The notes beneath the pieces were generated by a model. That model made no database searches. It worked only from the letters and a program-made list of their open reading frames with translations, and was not told the DNA's origin. Positions 36,216 to 44,971 of a stretch of 64,000 bases of DNA are shown here, piece by piece. Positions within the stretch are counted from its first letter, which is position 1; each line of letters starts with the position of its first letter. The stretch comes from CAG-632 sp963626805. Its GTDB lineage: Bacteria; Bacillota; Clostridia; Lachnospirales; Lachnospiraceae. The stretch lies in the NCBI GenBank assembly GCA_963626805.1, contig CAVFXS010000066.1, positions 76,351 through 140,350 of the forward strand, read 5' to 3'. The translations under genes were made by a program, and so were the position numbers.

Positions 36216-36980
36216 ATGGGTAAGAAAAGTGTAGAAGATATGATCAATGAAATAGAAATATATATTGACAGCTGTAAGTTTGCAGCATTTTCATCAGATC
36301 GAATCGTAGTGCCGAAGAGTGAATTACAGGCATTGCTTAAAGAATTGAAGCTAAAGCTGCCGAGTGATCTGGAGCGCAGTAAGAAGATCATGCGTAATAA
36401 GGAAGGTATTATGACAGATGCCAGAACCAGAGCGGAGGCAATTATTGCAGAAGCCAACGATCAGGCACAGAAGATGGTGGAGGAAAGCGAGATCGTAACG
36501 CTTGCAAATCTTCAGGCGGAAGAGATCCTTCGTCAGGCCAATATGGATCGGAATGCGATTGTGGAACAGGCAAATGCAGAGGCAACTGAAATCCGTCTGG
36601 GTATGATGGAGTATACAACCGGTATGTTGAATGATATTGAGAAGTATATCCAGACCACGATGGAGGTCGAGAAGACAAATTATGAGAATTTGATTGAATC
36701 ATTACAGAATAATATTGCAGTGATCGGTGCAAACAGAAGTGAGATCGAGGAACAGCATGAGGCAATGCTTCAGGCACAGCAGCCGGAGATCACACCGGAG
36801 CCGCAGTATGTTGACAGTGCATTTGCACCGCAGGAGAATTATGAGGAGCAGATGATGTATGCACAGCCGGAAACAGCCGAAGAGGAAGCTCCGGAGGCAC
36901 AGGAGGAAGCACCTGCTGAAAGCGAAGATGATGAAGTGTTTGAGTATGAGGATGAAGAGGACGACTTATTTGGGGAATAA
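36216..36980 (+). CDS. Coiled-coil protein of unknown function (ATPase-subunit-H-like)
   Basis: 254 residues, no membrane segment. The N-terminal 60 residues look globular, the middle (about 60-195) is a long Ala/Glu/Gln heptad coiled coil (RTRAEAIIAEANDQAQKMVE), and the last 60 residues are Glu/Pro/Gln rich and very acidic. Similar proteins in this family of bacteria are named by weak similarity to vacuolar ATPase subunit H or to DivIVA; neither function is supported here. It follows coaD by 24 nt. Its 3' end overlaps the opposite-strand ylbJ by 15 nt. Confidence 0.6.
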   Translation: MGKKSVEDMINEIEIYIDSCKFAAFSSDRIVVPKSELQALLKELKLKLPSDLERSKKIMRNKEGIMTDARTRAEAIIAEANDQAQKMVEESEIVTLANLQAEEILRQANMDRNAIVEQANAEATEIRLGMMEYTTGMLNDIEKYIQTTMEVEKTNYENLIESLQNNIAVIGANRSEIEEQHEAMLQAQQPEITPEPQYVDSAFAPQENYEEQMMYAQPETAEEEAPEAQEEAPAESEDDEVFEYEDEEDDLFGE

Positions 36981-37865
36981 CCGGATCATGTAGAACAGGT
37001 GAACCAGCAGATAACTGAACAGACCCATACACAGTTTTACAATACTATAACGCAAAACAGACAGCTCGTGGCTGGTGATCACATGCTTTGTCTGCAGAAT
37101 ACTGCAGATGCCCCCAAAGGATGTGAGACCGGCGATCAGGGCTGTTTTTTGCTGTAAGGAAACCGGTAACACCATAATTAAATGAATTCCGTTTGTGATT
37201 TCCAGAACAGAGACCAGGATACGGCAGGGAACGGAAGATGCGGGAATGACCTTTAGAAGGAATTGCATTCCGATACAAAACAGCATGATAATAAGACCAA
37301 TGGTTAAGATGGCATTCAGAGACTGACTGAGAATCCGGTCGAGGGATAATCTATCATTCGAACTGACCGGATCAGCAGAGATTGACCCGGCAGAGTCCGA
37401 ATCCGATCCTTTTGGTCCGGAAAAAAACAGAAACATTAAAAAATACAGAAGGGAAGGAAGATAAACGGAAAGAAGGAACGGCAGGACGGCAATTTCATTC
37501 CGAAGGGTATGGTGCAGAATGTAGCCGATCATAAACATTGGACTGGTGATGTTGCAGATGCAAAGCAGTCTGTCAGCCTGTCGTCTGGTCCAGAGCCTCT
37601 GCTGATATTGCAGGTTGACCAGATTTGCACCGATAGGAAGACCACAGAGAAGTCCCAGAAAGCAGACGGAGCGACCGCCACTTTGCTGTAACAGGAGAGA
37701 GGTAATGATCATAAAGGGAAGGATGGAGGGCAGAACAGCCTCGTACCATAATTCGAGTCCGGTATGCGCACTCTGAATTACACTGGGAGCCTGAATCAGC
37801 ATCAGGATCAGAACCGAAAGTAACAGCCCTGCAGGAAAAAAACGGCGGAAGAAATTTGTTTGCAT
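36966..37865 (-). CDS. ylbJ: YlbJ-type sporulation integral membrane protein
   Basis: About 299 residues with seven or more hydrophobic segments and the nucleoside-recognition/gate pattern (VLPSILPFMIITSLLLQQSG, GLLCGLPIGANLV). In Bacillus ylbJ is a sigma-E sporulation gene just downstream of coaD (ylbI), and it is neighbour to rsmD-coaD here too, though inverted. I chose the Met at 37865; the frame is open further upstream but that part would overlap tmcAL and is not membrane-like. The ribosome site is weak. Confidence 0.8.
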   Translation of the reverse strand: MQTNFFRRFFPAGLLLSVLILMLIQAPSVIQSAHTGLELWYEAVLPSILPFMIITSLLLQQSGGRSVCFLGLLCGLPIGANLVNLQYQQRLWTRRQADRLLCICNITSPMFMIGYILHHTLRNEIAVLPFLLSVYLPSLLYFLMFLFFSGPKGSDSDSAGSISADPVSSNDRLSLDRILSQSLNAILTIGLIIMLFCIGMQFLLKVIPASSVPCRILVSVLEITNGIHLIMVLPVSLQQKTALIAGLTSFGGICSILQTKHVITSHELSVLRYSIVKLCMGLFSYLLVHLFYMIRLFPK

Positions 37866-37896
37866 GAAAAATATCCCATATCGAGATTGATATAGT

Positions 37897-39147
37897 TTAT
37901 GAAGGAGAGCCGATAAAAATACCGGCGCGGAATTCATTGACTGGTTTTCGTAAATAATGTCGGCTGGCAGCCAGTTCGTATAAATGTGCGCCTGCAATAT
38001 CCTGTTCCAGCATGGAAGCACCGACCGGATCAGAGACATTCAGATGCCGAAGCCCATCCGATAAACGGTTGATGACCGGAACGGAAGCGTGTGTGTTTAT
38101 ATGCTTCAGAAGCGGAGCGGATTCCTTACGGAAAGCAAGGAGTCTGGCATAATGAATGCTTTTGCTGTTTCGCTGTGTCAGCATCTGCTCTGTCCGGATA
38201 TCCAGCAGAATATGAAGCAAGGAACGCAGAATCCGGGTTCTTGTATAGGATTTGCTGACAAGTGCATCTATAAATTCGGAACAGGTCAGATCCGGCTCGT
38301 ATACAGATTGGATCCGGTTTGCAAGCTCCGGACTGATATCCAGATAGTCTGAAAGCGGGCGTGTAGGCTTCCAGAGACAATATTGGAGAAATGGATAAAA
38401 AGCATCCAGCGTAAGCGGTGGCTGTCCCTGACAGCCGGTCTGAAGCAACTGATAGGTACTTGTCGGCAGATGGTTTAACAGTTCCTCTGTGCATCCATGA
38501 GAAGTTAGAGCTTCCCGGATGGCAGTGGCAGAGGAGTAATGAACATTCAGTCTGGTATCGTGGTAGCCGGTATCGGTACGAAGGCAGATGGCAGGTTGTA
38601 TAGAGCTGTGCGTCTGTTTTAAGGCCTTCAGATATTCAATTCCGAGAATTGCATTGGGTGCATTCAGTATGGTATCCAGCCCTGCAGAGGTCGGGACAGT
38701 GGCATGAAGAGCGTTCTGTCTGGCTTTCGGAAAGGACAGTCCGTTTGCCAGATTCTGATTCAGAATCAGACGGTAGTTTTCTGGCTCTTCAATCAGGAAA
38801 TCCGCCAGCTTCTGCAAAAGAGGAAGGGATGTATCCTCGCAGCCGAAGCACAGATGCGATACGCAGTTCAGGTCCTCAAAAAGTCTTACGCCGCCGTAGG
38901 CAAAGAATTCGGCACTTGCCGTTCCGTACAGGACCGGAAGCTCAAATACGGCATCTGCGCCCTGGGCAACTGCCATGGCAGCCCGCTGGTATTTATTCAG
39001 AATAGCGGGAACACCGCGCTGCATAAAATCTCCGTTTAAGACAACGATAACGTAATCCGCATGAGTCTGCTCCCGGGCCTGCATAAGCTGATAGGCGTGA
39101 CCGTTATGAAATGGATTGTATTCAGCAATAATACCTGTAATTTGCAT
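37897..39147 (-). CDS. tmcAL: TmcAL tRNA(Met) cytidine acetate ligase
   Basis: 416 residues (YlbM family). N-terminal ITGIIAEYNPFHNGHAYQL contains the nucleotidyl-transferase HxGH, followed by VVLNGDFMQRG. It acetylates the wobble cytidine of elongator tRNA-Met using acetate and ATP. Start ATG at 39147 follows AGGAG on the minus strand; an open frame upstream is hydrophobic and not part of the family. It is transcribed away from recA and towards ylbJ, 31 nt apart. Confidence 0.9.
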   Translation of the reverse strand: MQITGIIAEYNPFHNGHAYQLMQAREQTHADYVIVVLNGDFMQRGVPAILNKYQRAAMAVAQGADAVFELPVLYGTASAEFFAYGGVRLFEDLNCVSHLCFGCEDTSLPLLQKLADFLIEEPENYRLILNQNLANGLSFPKARQNALHATVPTSAGLDTILNAPNAILGIEYLKALKQTHSSIQPAICLRTDTGYHDTRLNVHYSSATAIREALTSHGCTEELLNHLPTSTYQLLQTGCQGQPPLTLDAFYPFLQYCLWKPTRPLSDYLDISPELANRIQSVYEPDLTCSEFIDALVSKSYTRTRILRSLLHILLDIRTEQMLTQRNSKSIHYARLLAFRKESAPLLKHINTHASVPVINRLSDGLRHLNVSDPVGASMLEQDIAGAHLYELAASRHYLRKPVNEFRAGIFIGSPS

Positions 39148-39221
39148 AAGAACGCTCCTGATTAAAATGATATAATTTACTATAAATGAAAAGTATGCAA
39201 AAAACAAGATGATAAAAAAAC

Positions 39222-39250
39222 TTTTCAACATTGACAAAATATGGTATGAT
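39222..39250 (+). promoter_or_regulatory. Possible distal recA promoter
   Basis: TTTTCA (39222-39227), 17 nt, TATGAT (39245-39250). A TTGACA at 39231-39236 overlaps the spacer but has no good -10 partner. Confidence 0.4.
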
Positions 39251-39336
39251 ATGGAAAATGTGTGAAATTATAATGGGAGATAAAAGGCAGGACCTGTTTG
39301 TGGGAAGGAGAGAACAATAAGAATTATAAAAATCAG

Positions 39337-39365
39337 TTGACAGAATGGGAAAAATATATTAGGAT
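39337..39365 (+). promoter_or_regulatory. Proximal recA promoter
   Basis: TTGACA (39337-39342), 17 nt, TAGGAT (39360-39365), about 40 nt before recA and immediately upstream of the LexA box. Confidence 0.65.
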
Positions 39366-39375
39366 TAAAACAGAA

Positions 39376-39389
39376 CGAACGTATGTTTT
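39376..39389 (+). promoter_or_regulatory. LexA (SOS) box of recA
   Basis: CGAACGTATGTTTT fits the Gram-positive LexA consensus CGAACRNRYGTTYC at all but the last position. It covers the expected transcription start of the proximal promoter, a position suited to repression by LexA. Confidence 0.85.
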
Positions 39390-39404
39390 GGCTAGGAGGA
39401 TATT

Positions 39405-40466
39405 ATGGCAAGTGAAGAGAAATTAAAAGCATTAGATGCCGCACTGGCACAGATTGAGAGACAGTATGGTAAGGGCTCTGTTATGAAGCTCGGTGACAGT
39501 GGGAACGGAATGAATGTAGAGACCATCCCGACCGGTTCTCTGAGTCTGGATCTTGCATTGGGACTCGGAGGATTACCGAAGGGAAGAATTATAGAGATTT
39601 ATGGACCGGAGTCCAGTGGTAAAACGACCGTTGCACTTCATGCGGTGGCAGAGGTACAGAAGCAGGGCGGAATTGCAGGCTTCATTGATGCAGAGCATGC
39701 GCTGGATCCCGCATATGCGAAGAATATCGGTGTGGATATTGATGACCTGTACATTTCGCAGCCGGATAATGGAGAACAGGCATTGGAGATCGCAGAGACC
39801 ATGGTGCGTTCCGGTGCGGTGGATATCGTGATCATAGACTCGGTAGCGGCGCTGGTTCCAAAGGCTGAGATTGATGGTGAGATGGGAGATTCTCATGTCG
39901 GTCTTCAGGCGAGACTGATGTCACAGGCACTTCGGAAATTAACTGCCGTTATCAGTAAATCCAATTGTGTGGTTATCTTTATTAACCAGCTGCGTGAGAA
40001 GGTCGGTGTAATGTTTGGTAATCCGGAAACAACGACCGGCGGTCGTGCTCTGAAGTTCTATTCTTCTGTCCGTCTGGATGTACGAAGAATAGAAACTCTG
40101 AAAAAGGGTACGGAAATCGTAGGAAACCGTACCAGAGTAAAGGTTGTTAAGAATAAAGTGGCACCGCCGTTCAGAGAGGCTGAGTTTGATATTATGTTTG
40201 GCGAGGGTATTTCCAGAGAGGGTGATATTCTGGACCTGGCCGTGGCGAATGAGGTAGTGCAGAAATCCGGTGCATGGTTTGCATATCAGGGAGAAAAGAT
40301 CGGTCAGGGAAGAGAGAATGCGAAGGCATATCTGAAGGAGAACCCGACCGTTATGGCAGAGATTGAGAAAATAGTCCGTGAAAAGTGCGGAATCGGCACA
40401 GAGGAGAATGCGGAAGAAGCAGAGAAGGCAGGAAAGACTGCAAAGGGTAAGGCAAAAGAGGAGTAA
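39405..40466 (+). CDS. recA: RecA recombinase
   Basis: 353 residues. Walker A GPESSGKT at residues 67-74, and the RecA blocks FIDAEHALDP, IIDSVAALVPKAEI, GLQARLMSQALRKLT and FINQLREKVGVMFG are intact. The C-terminal tail is acidic and Lys/Ala rich. It drives strand exchange and LexA self-cleavage, so it activates its own promoter in the SOS response. AGGAGG before ATG 39405. Confidence 0.98.
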   Translation: MASEEKLKALDAALAQIERQYGKGSVMKLGDSGNGMNVETIPTGSLSLDLALGLGGLPKGRIIEIYGPESSGKTTVALHAVAEVQKQGGIAGFIDAEHALDPAYAKNIGVDIDDLYISQPDNGEQALEIAETMVRSGAVDIVIIDSVAALVPKAEIDGEMGDSHVGLQARLMSQALRKLTAVISKSNCVVIFINQLREKVGVMFGNPETTTGGRALKFYSSVRLDVRRIETLKKGTEIVGNRTRVKVVKNKVAPPFREAEFDIMFGEGISREGDILDLAVANEVVQKSGAWFAYQGEKIGQGRENAKAYLKENPTVMAEIEKIVREKCGIGTEENAEEAEKAGKTAKGKAKEE

Positions 40467-40469
40467 GCA

Positions 40470-40940
40470 TTGGAGCATAACCAGACAGAGTATGTACAGG
40501 CAAAAGAATATGCACTTCGGAGTCTTACCTGTCTGGAACAGTCAGAGTTCCAGATCAGACAGAAGCTGAGCCGGAAGAAGTTCCGGGATGAAACCATTGA
40601 AGAGGTGCTCCGGTTTTTGAAGCAGTATGACTTTATCAATGATCGGAGATATGCAGAGCAGTATGTGGCGAGCCATTGTCAGCGGATGAATCGTAGGAAG
40701 CTTCTTGATAAGCTGTATGCAAAGGGGATTCGTTCGGCGGAGATTGATGAATATCTGGAGCTGTATCAGTATGATGAGGAGCAGCTTCTGAAAAAGGCGG
40801 TAGAAAAGTACATAATTACACATGACATGACAAGAGAAAAACAGCTGGATAAATGTATGATGTATTTCAGGCAGAAGGGATATTCATATTCCATGATCAG
40901 AGAGACCATTGCGCAAATAATGATACCGGAAAATGACTAA
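40470..40940 (+). CDS. recX: RecX recombination regulator
   Basis: 156 residues, three-helix repeats (AKEYALRSLTCLEQSEFQI, IEEVLRFLKQYDFINDRRYAE). RecX modulates RecA filaments. It starts at TTG 40470, 3 nt after recA, using GAGGAG within the recA end. Cotranscription with recA is the common arrangement. Confidence 0.9.
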   Translation: MEHNQTEYVQAKEYALRSLTCLEQSEFQIRQKLSRKKFRDETIEEVLRFLKQYDFINDRRYAEQYVASHCQRMNRRKLLDKLYAKGIRSAEIDEYLELYQYDEEQLLKKAVEKYIITHDMTREKQLDKCMMYFRQKGYSYSMIRETIAQIMIPEND

Positions 40941-41019
40941 ATTGCTACAATTTTATGGGCGATTTTGTCGAAAATGATTAGGCATTTATACAAAAACAAA
41001 GAAGATTTATTGAGGGCAC

Positions 41020-41048
41020 TTGACATAATGCACAAATAAGTATAGAAT
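41020..41048 (+). promoter_or_regulatory. Sigma-A promoter of rny
   Basis: TTGACA (41020-41025), 17 nt, TAGAAT (41043-41048), about 50 nt before the rny start. Confidence 0.75.
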
Positions 41049-41095
41049 TGTTATGTTGTATTCGTACAATGAAAACTAAATAAGGAGGTGCTCCT

Positions 41096-42646
41096 GTGGA
41101 ACCGATTCAATATATAATTTGTGCTATTATAGTATTAGTGGTTGCCGTAATTACATGGTTTGCTGCGATTGCATATCGTAAGAATGTCGCAGAAAGTAAG
41201 ACTGGCAAAGCTGAAGATAAAGCTCGAGAGATTATTGATGAAGCCCTCAAGACTGCCGAAGCAAAGAAGCGTGAAGCATTACTGGACGCAAAGGAAGAAA
41301 ATCTTCGAATCAAGAATGAATTTGATAAGGAGATCAAAGAGCGTCGTAATGAAGTACAGCGTATGGAGAAACGAGTTCTTTCCAAGGAAGAGAATCTGGA
41401 TCGGAAATCGGAACAGATGGAGAAGAAAGAAGCTTCATTAGCTGCAAAAGAGGCTTCCCTTGAAAAGCAGAAGGCAAAGGTTGAGGAACTCCAGGCAAAG
41501 CGGCTGCAGGAACTAGAGAGAATCTCTGGATTAACCTCTGAACAAGCAAAAGATTACTTATTAAAGACTGTTGAAGATGAAGTAAAGCATGAAACTGCAG
41601 TCATGATCAAGGAAATGGAAAGCCGGGCAAAGGAAGAAGCCGGCAAGAAGGCGAAAGAGTATGTGGTAAACGCAATACAGAAATGTGCTGCAGACCATGT
41701 TGCAGAAGCAACGATTTCGCTGGTGCAGTTACCGAATGATGAGATGAAGGGTCGAATTATTGGTCGGGAAGGCCGTAATATCAGAACGCTTGAAACTCTG
41801 ACAGGTGTAGATCTGATTATTGATGATACACCGGAAGCAGTTATCTTATCAAGTTTCGATCCGATTCGCCGTGAGGTAGCGAGAATTGCGCTGGAAAAAT
41901 TAATTATTGATGGTAGAATTCATCCGGCCAGAATCGAAGAGATGGTCGAGAAGGCGCAGAAGGAAGTTGAAACGACAATGCGGGAGGAAGGCGAGGCCGC
42001 TACATTAGAGGTAGGCGTGCATGGCATCCATCCGGAATTGGTTCGATTACTGGGAAAGATGAAATTCAGAACCAGTTATGGACAGAATGCATTAAAGCAT
42101 TCCGTTGAAGTTGCTCAGTTATGCGGACTGTTAGCCGGTGAGATCGGTGTAGATATCCGTATGGCAAAAAGAGCAGGTCTTCTTCATGATATTGGTAAAG
42201 CCTTGGATCATGAGATGGAAGGTTCCCATATTTCAATCGGTGTTGATTTGTGCCGGAAGTATAAGGAATCTCCAATTGTAATTAATGCAGTGGAAGCACA
42301 TCATGGTGATGTTGAACCGGAGTCATTGATTGCGTGTATTGTACAGGCAGCTGATACGATTTCGGCAGCAAGACCTGGTGCCCGACGTGAAACGTTGGAA
42401 ACATATACAACAAGACTGACACAGTTAGAAGCGATTGCAAATAGCTTTGATGGTGTTGAGAAAACTTTTGCTATTCAGGCAGGTAGAGAGATTCGTGTTA
42501 TGGTAGTTCCAGAGCAGGTCAGCGATGCGGATATGGTTATTCTTGCACATGATATTGCAAAGCAGATTGAAAGTGAGTTAGAATATCCGGGACAGATTAA
42601 GGTTAGTCTGATTCGTGAATCCCGCGCAACTGATGTTGCTAAGTAG
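41096..42646 (+). CDS. rny: Ribonuclease Y
   Basis: 516 residues: N-terminal membrane anchor (about 5-26), a long coiled coil (about 30-185), a KH RNA-binding domain (DEMKGRIIGREGRNIRTLE) and an HD domain (LLHDIGKALDHE, AHHGDVEPE). Membrane-bound endoribonuclease that starts mRNA decay in Firmicutes. GTG start at 41096, 7 nt or so after AAGGAGG. Confidence 0.96.
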   Translation: MEPIQYIICAIIVLVVAVITWFAAIAYRKNVAESKTGKAEDKAREIIDEALKTAEAKKREALLDAKEENLRIKNEFDKEIKERRNEVQRMEKRVLSKEENLDRKSEQMEKKEASLAAKEASLEKQKAKVEELQAKRLQELERISGLTSEQAKDYLLKTVEDEVKHETAVMIKEMESRAKEEAGKKAKEYVVNAIQKCAADHVAEATISLVQLPNDEMKGRIIGREGRNIRTLETLTGVDLIIDDTPEAVILSSFDPIRREVARIALEKLIIDGRIHPARIEEMVEKAQKEVETTMREEGEAATLEVGVHGIHPELVRLLGKMKFRTSYGQNALKHSVEVAQLCGLLAGEIGVDIRMAKRAGLLHDIGKALDHEMEGSHISIGVDLCRKYKESPIVINAVEAHHGDVEPESLIACIVQAADTISAARPGARRETLETYTTRLTQLEAIANSFDGVEKTFAIQAGREIRVMVVPEQVSDADMVILAHDIAKQIESELEYPGQIKVSLIRESRATDVAK

Positions 42647-42687
42647 TCCGAGACATTGAGTCATTGAAGCATAATGCTGAAAACGTT

Positions 42688-42735
42688 CCGCCATAGTATG
42701 AATGAGAATTATACTATGGCGGTTTCTTTTATTTT
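42688..42735 (+). terminator. Rho-independent terminator of rny
   Basis: Perfect 12-bp stem: CCGCCATAGTAT (42688-42699) with ATACTATGGCGG (42711-42722), followed by TTTCTTTTATTTT. Confidence 0.92.
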
Positions 42736-42741
42736 AAATGC

Positions 42742-42770
42742 TTGCAAATTCAAACCGTGTATATTACGAT
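42742..42770 (+). promoter_or_regulatory. Probable promoter of the NUDIX gene
   Basis: TTGCAA (42742-42747), 17 nt, TACGAT (42765-42770), 42 nt before the start codon and directly after the rny terminator. Confidence 0.45.
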
Positions 42771-42812
42771 AGGCGATAAGAAATATCAGATGAATAAAGG
42801 ATGGTAGGATAA

Positions 42813-43358
42813 ATGGCAAAATACAGAAAGCTGGGAGAGGAGCTGGCATATCGAGGGGGCATTATCAAGGTCTACCGTGACAGACTGCAGCTTCCGAACG
42901 GAAATGAGGTAGTGTATGATCTGATCCGGCATTCCGGCGGTGCCGCTGTGTTACCGATCACAGAGGATGGGAAGCTGGTGGTTGTCAGACAGTATCGGAA
43001 CAGTGTAGACAAGGAGGTGCTGGAGATTCCGGCCGGATTATTGGACCCAACGGATAAATCCGGTGAGGTCTGTGCTAGACGAGAGCTGCAGGAGGAAACC
43101 GGTTATATGGCAGGAAGCATGGAATTTGTGGCACAGGTTTACGGAGCCATCGGAGTCTGTGATGAGAAAACAGAGATTTATCTGGCAGAAAACCTGACAC
43201 CATGTGAAAGACATCCGGATCCGGAGGAATTTATTGATATCTGTTATCTGGAGCTGGAGGATGCGGTCCGGATGATCCAAAACCGGGAGATCATAGATGC
43301 AAAAACAGTAATTGCGATCCAGTATTATCAATTGAAAAAGCAGAAGCTTCAGGGATAA
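42813..43358 (+). CDS. NUDIX hydrolase, ADP-ribose pyrophosphatase type
   Basis: 181 residues. The Nudix box is GLLDPTDKSGEVCARREL then QEETGY, followed by the downstream acidic residues. The N-terminal part (YRGGIIKVYRDRLQLPNGNE) and the block VVRQYRNSVDKEVLEIPAG are typical of NudF-type ADP-ribose pyrophosphatases. In Bacillus the nudF gene is also close to spoIIM and xerD, as here. Confidence 0.88.
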   Translation: MAKYRKLGEELAYRGGIIKVYRDRLQLPNGNEVVYDLIRHSGGAAVLPITEDGKLVVVRQYRNSVDKEVLEIPAGLLDPTDKSGEVCARRELQEETGYMAGSMEFVAQVYGAIGVCDEKTEIYLAENLTPCERHPDPEEFIDICYLELEDAVRMIQNREIIDAKTVIAIQYYQLKKQKLQG

Positions 43359-43383
43359 TTTTATCCCGTGCAGCATATATAGT

Positions 43384-43409
43384 ATAAGCCGGACATGGTT
43401 CCGGCTTAT
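43384..43409. terminator. Hairpin between the NUDIX and spoIIM-like genes
   Basis: ATAAGCCGGA (43384-43393) pairs perfectly with TCCGGCTTAT (43400-43409), loop of 6. Only TTATTAAAATA follows, so termination would be weak; it may be an attenuator or mRNA-end stabiliser. Confidence 0.45.
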
Positions 43410-43430
43410 TAAAATAGCCGGAGGTGAAAT

Positions 43431-43979
43431 ATGGGTGAAAGAAAGATTTCCTGGCTGATATTGGCGTGCTTTGCAGGGATTATAGCCGGAACAATCCTGA
43501 CCAATGTGACCGGACTGGTGAAGCCGGACCTGCTATATATGTTTGCGGTTGATCAATATTCAGCGGCCGGCTGGCTTCAGCAGGAGAGAAAGGAGCTGCT
43601 GCTTTATTTATTTCGACAAAGAGGAATTCAGTTTCTGGTTTTCTGTGTGATCGGATTTCTTGGAAATCCTGCGGTGATTGTTTTACTTGGTGTATTTTTC
43701 GGTGGGGTGATCTGGGGAATGGTGATCTCACTGGAAACGATGCGGCTTGGAATTCATGGAATGCTGTTTGCGGTCAGTCTCTTTCTGCCACATGGTCTGT
43801 TTTATATTGCAGCGTTCGGAGGTTTTATCTGGATGAAGGAGAAGCTGGAAGAGGTATCAATGTCAGTTGTTAGATATGGACTGCAATGTATAGTGTTGCC
43901 GCTCCTGTTTACGGTGCTTGGAATTCTGGCAGAAGGCTTTGTGTCACCGCTGTTAATTCAATGGGTTATGAGGGGGTGA
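43431..43979 (+). CDS. spoIIM: SpoIIM-like stage II sporulation membrane protein
   Basis: 182 residues with about five membrane segments (ISWLILACFAGIIAGTILTN at the start; LFAVSLFLPHGLFYIAAFGG near the middle), matching the SpoIIM/DUF95 family. SpoIIM works in engulfment with SpoIID and SpoIIP. The position between nudF and xerD is the conserved one. Good GGAGGTG site. Confidence 0.85.
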   Translation: MGERKISWLILACFAGIIAGTILTNVTGLVKPDLLYMFAVDQYSAAGWLQQERKELLLYLFRQRGIQFLVFCVIGFLGNPAVIVLLGVFFGGVIWGMVISLETMRLGIHGMLFAVSLFLPHGLFYIAAFGGFIWMKEKLEEVSMSVVRYGLQCIVLPLLFTVLGILAEGFVSPLLIQWVMRG

Positions 43980-44006
43980 AGTGATAGAAAATGAGCATTT
44001 TGTATA

Positions 44007-44035
44007 TTGATTTTTCAGGAACGACTGAGTATAAT
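44007..44035 (+). promoter_or_regulatory. Sigma-A promoter of xerD
   Basis: TTGATT (44007-44012), 17 nt, perfect TATAAT (44030-44035), 38 nt before the xerD start. Confidence 0.7.
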
Positions 44036-44072
44036 AAAAACAATATCGGCGAATTATGAAAGGTATTGTTGA

Positions 44073-44960
44073 ATGGGTGAAGAAATCGGTTACTTTGAGA
44101 CCTATTTAAGAGATGTGAAGCGTTCAAGTGCAAACACGATCGCAGCATATCGCAGGGATCTGGTAAAGTTTGAAAGGTATATGGCAGAACAGGGAAGGAC
44201 TTCGGTTGATATGGTGACAGCAACCAGTCTGACAAGCTATGTTCTTTTTTTGGAAAAGCAGGGAATGTCTACAGCTACAATTTCTAGAAGTGTAGCGTCC
44301 ATTCGTGCTTTTTTCGTGTTTTTATTGCGAAAAGGAAGAATCACTCAGGATCCGTCAGAACAGCTGAAACCGCCGCATGTGGAGAAGAAGATACCACAGG
44401 TTCTGACCGTGGCGGAGGTAGAACTTCTGTTAGAGCAGCCGGCCGGAAATTCACCGAAGGAATTGCGGGATAAGGCAATGCTGGAGCTGTTATATGCGAC
44501 CGGAATCCGGGTATCCGAGCTGATTTCTCTGAAGGTTCAGGATATCAATCTTCATATGAGTTATATTTGTTGTCATGATGGAGAGAAGGAACGTGTGATC
44601 CCATTTGAACGGGCAGCGAAGGAGGCGGTTGTCCGCTATCTGGAGCAGGGACGCGATTCTCTGAACAGAGACAGGGATTACCTGTTTGTGAATTATCAGG
44701 GCGGCGCCATGACCAGACAGGGATTCTGGAAAATAATCAAGCATTATGCGGATATGGCGGGAATCGAGAAGGATATTACCCCACATATGATCAGACATTC
44801 GTTTGCATCCCATCTGGTAGATAACGGAGCAGATTTAAAGGCTGTTCAGGAAATGCTGGGGCATTCGGATATTTCGACAACCCAGATTTATATGAAACGA
44901 AACGCAGTTCGATTAAAGGAAATATATGATCGGGCTCATCCGAGAGCAAAGAAGGCATAA
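44073..44960 (+). CDS. xerD: XerD tyrosine recombinase
   Basis: 295 residues. N-terminal SAM-like core-binding domain (about 1-90) and a catalytic domain with Arg in YATGIRVSELI, Lys in the beta hairpin GEKERVIPF, HMIRHSFASHL, GHSDISTTQIY with the nucleophilic Tyr. It resolves chromosome dimers. Its placement beside spoIIM/nudF and its length favour XerD over an integrase of a mobile element. Confidence 0.93.
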   Translation: MGEEIGYFETYLRDVKRSSANTIAAYRRDLVKFERYMAEQGRTSVDMVTATSLTSYVLFLEKQGMSTATISRSVASIRAFFVFLLRKGRITQDPSEQLKPPHVEKKIPQVLTVAEVELLLEQPAGNSPKELRDKAMLELLYATGIRVSELISLKVQDINLHMSYICCHDGEKERVIPFERAAKEAVVRYLEQGRDSLNRDRDYLFVNYQGGAMTRQGFWKIIKHYADMAGIEKDITPHMIRHSFASHLVDNGADLKAVQEMLGHSDISTTQIYMKRNAVRLKEIYDRAHPRAKKA

Positions 44961-44971
44961 GGAATATTTAT

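Noticed and set aside
39273..39320. 15-codon frame in the recA leader
   Set aside because: No ribosome site, and it would lie upstream of the main SOS promoter.
44073..44960. Tyrosine recombinase as an integrase of a mobile element
   Set aside because: Length, neighbours (spoIIM-like, NUDIX) and lack of attachment repeats point to housekeeping XerD.
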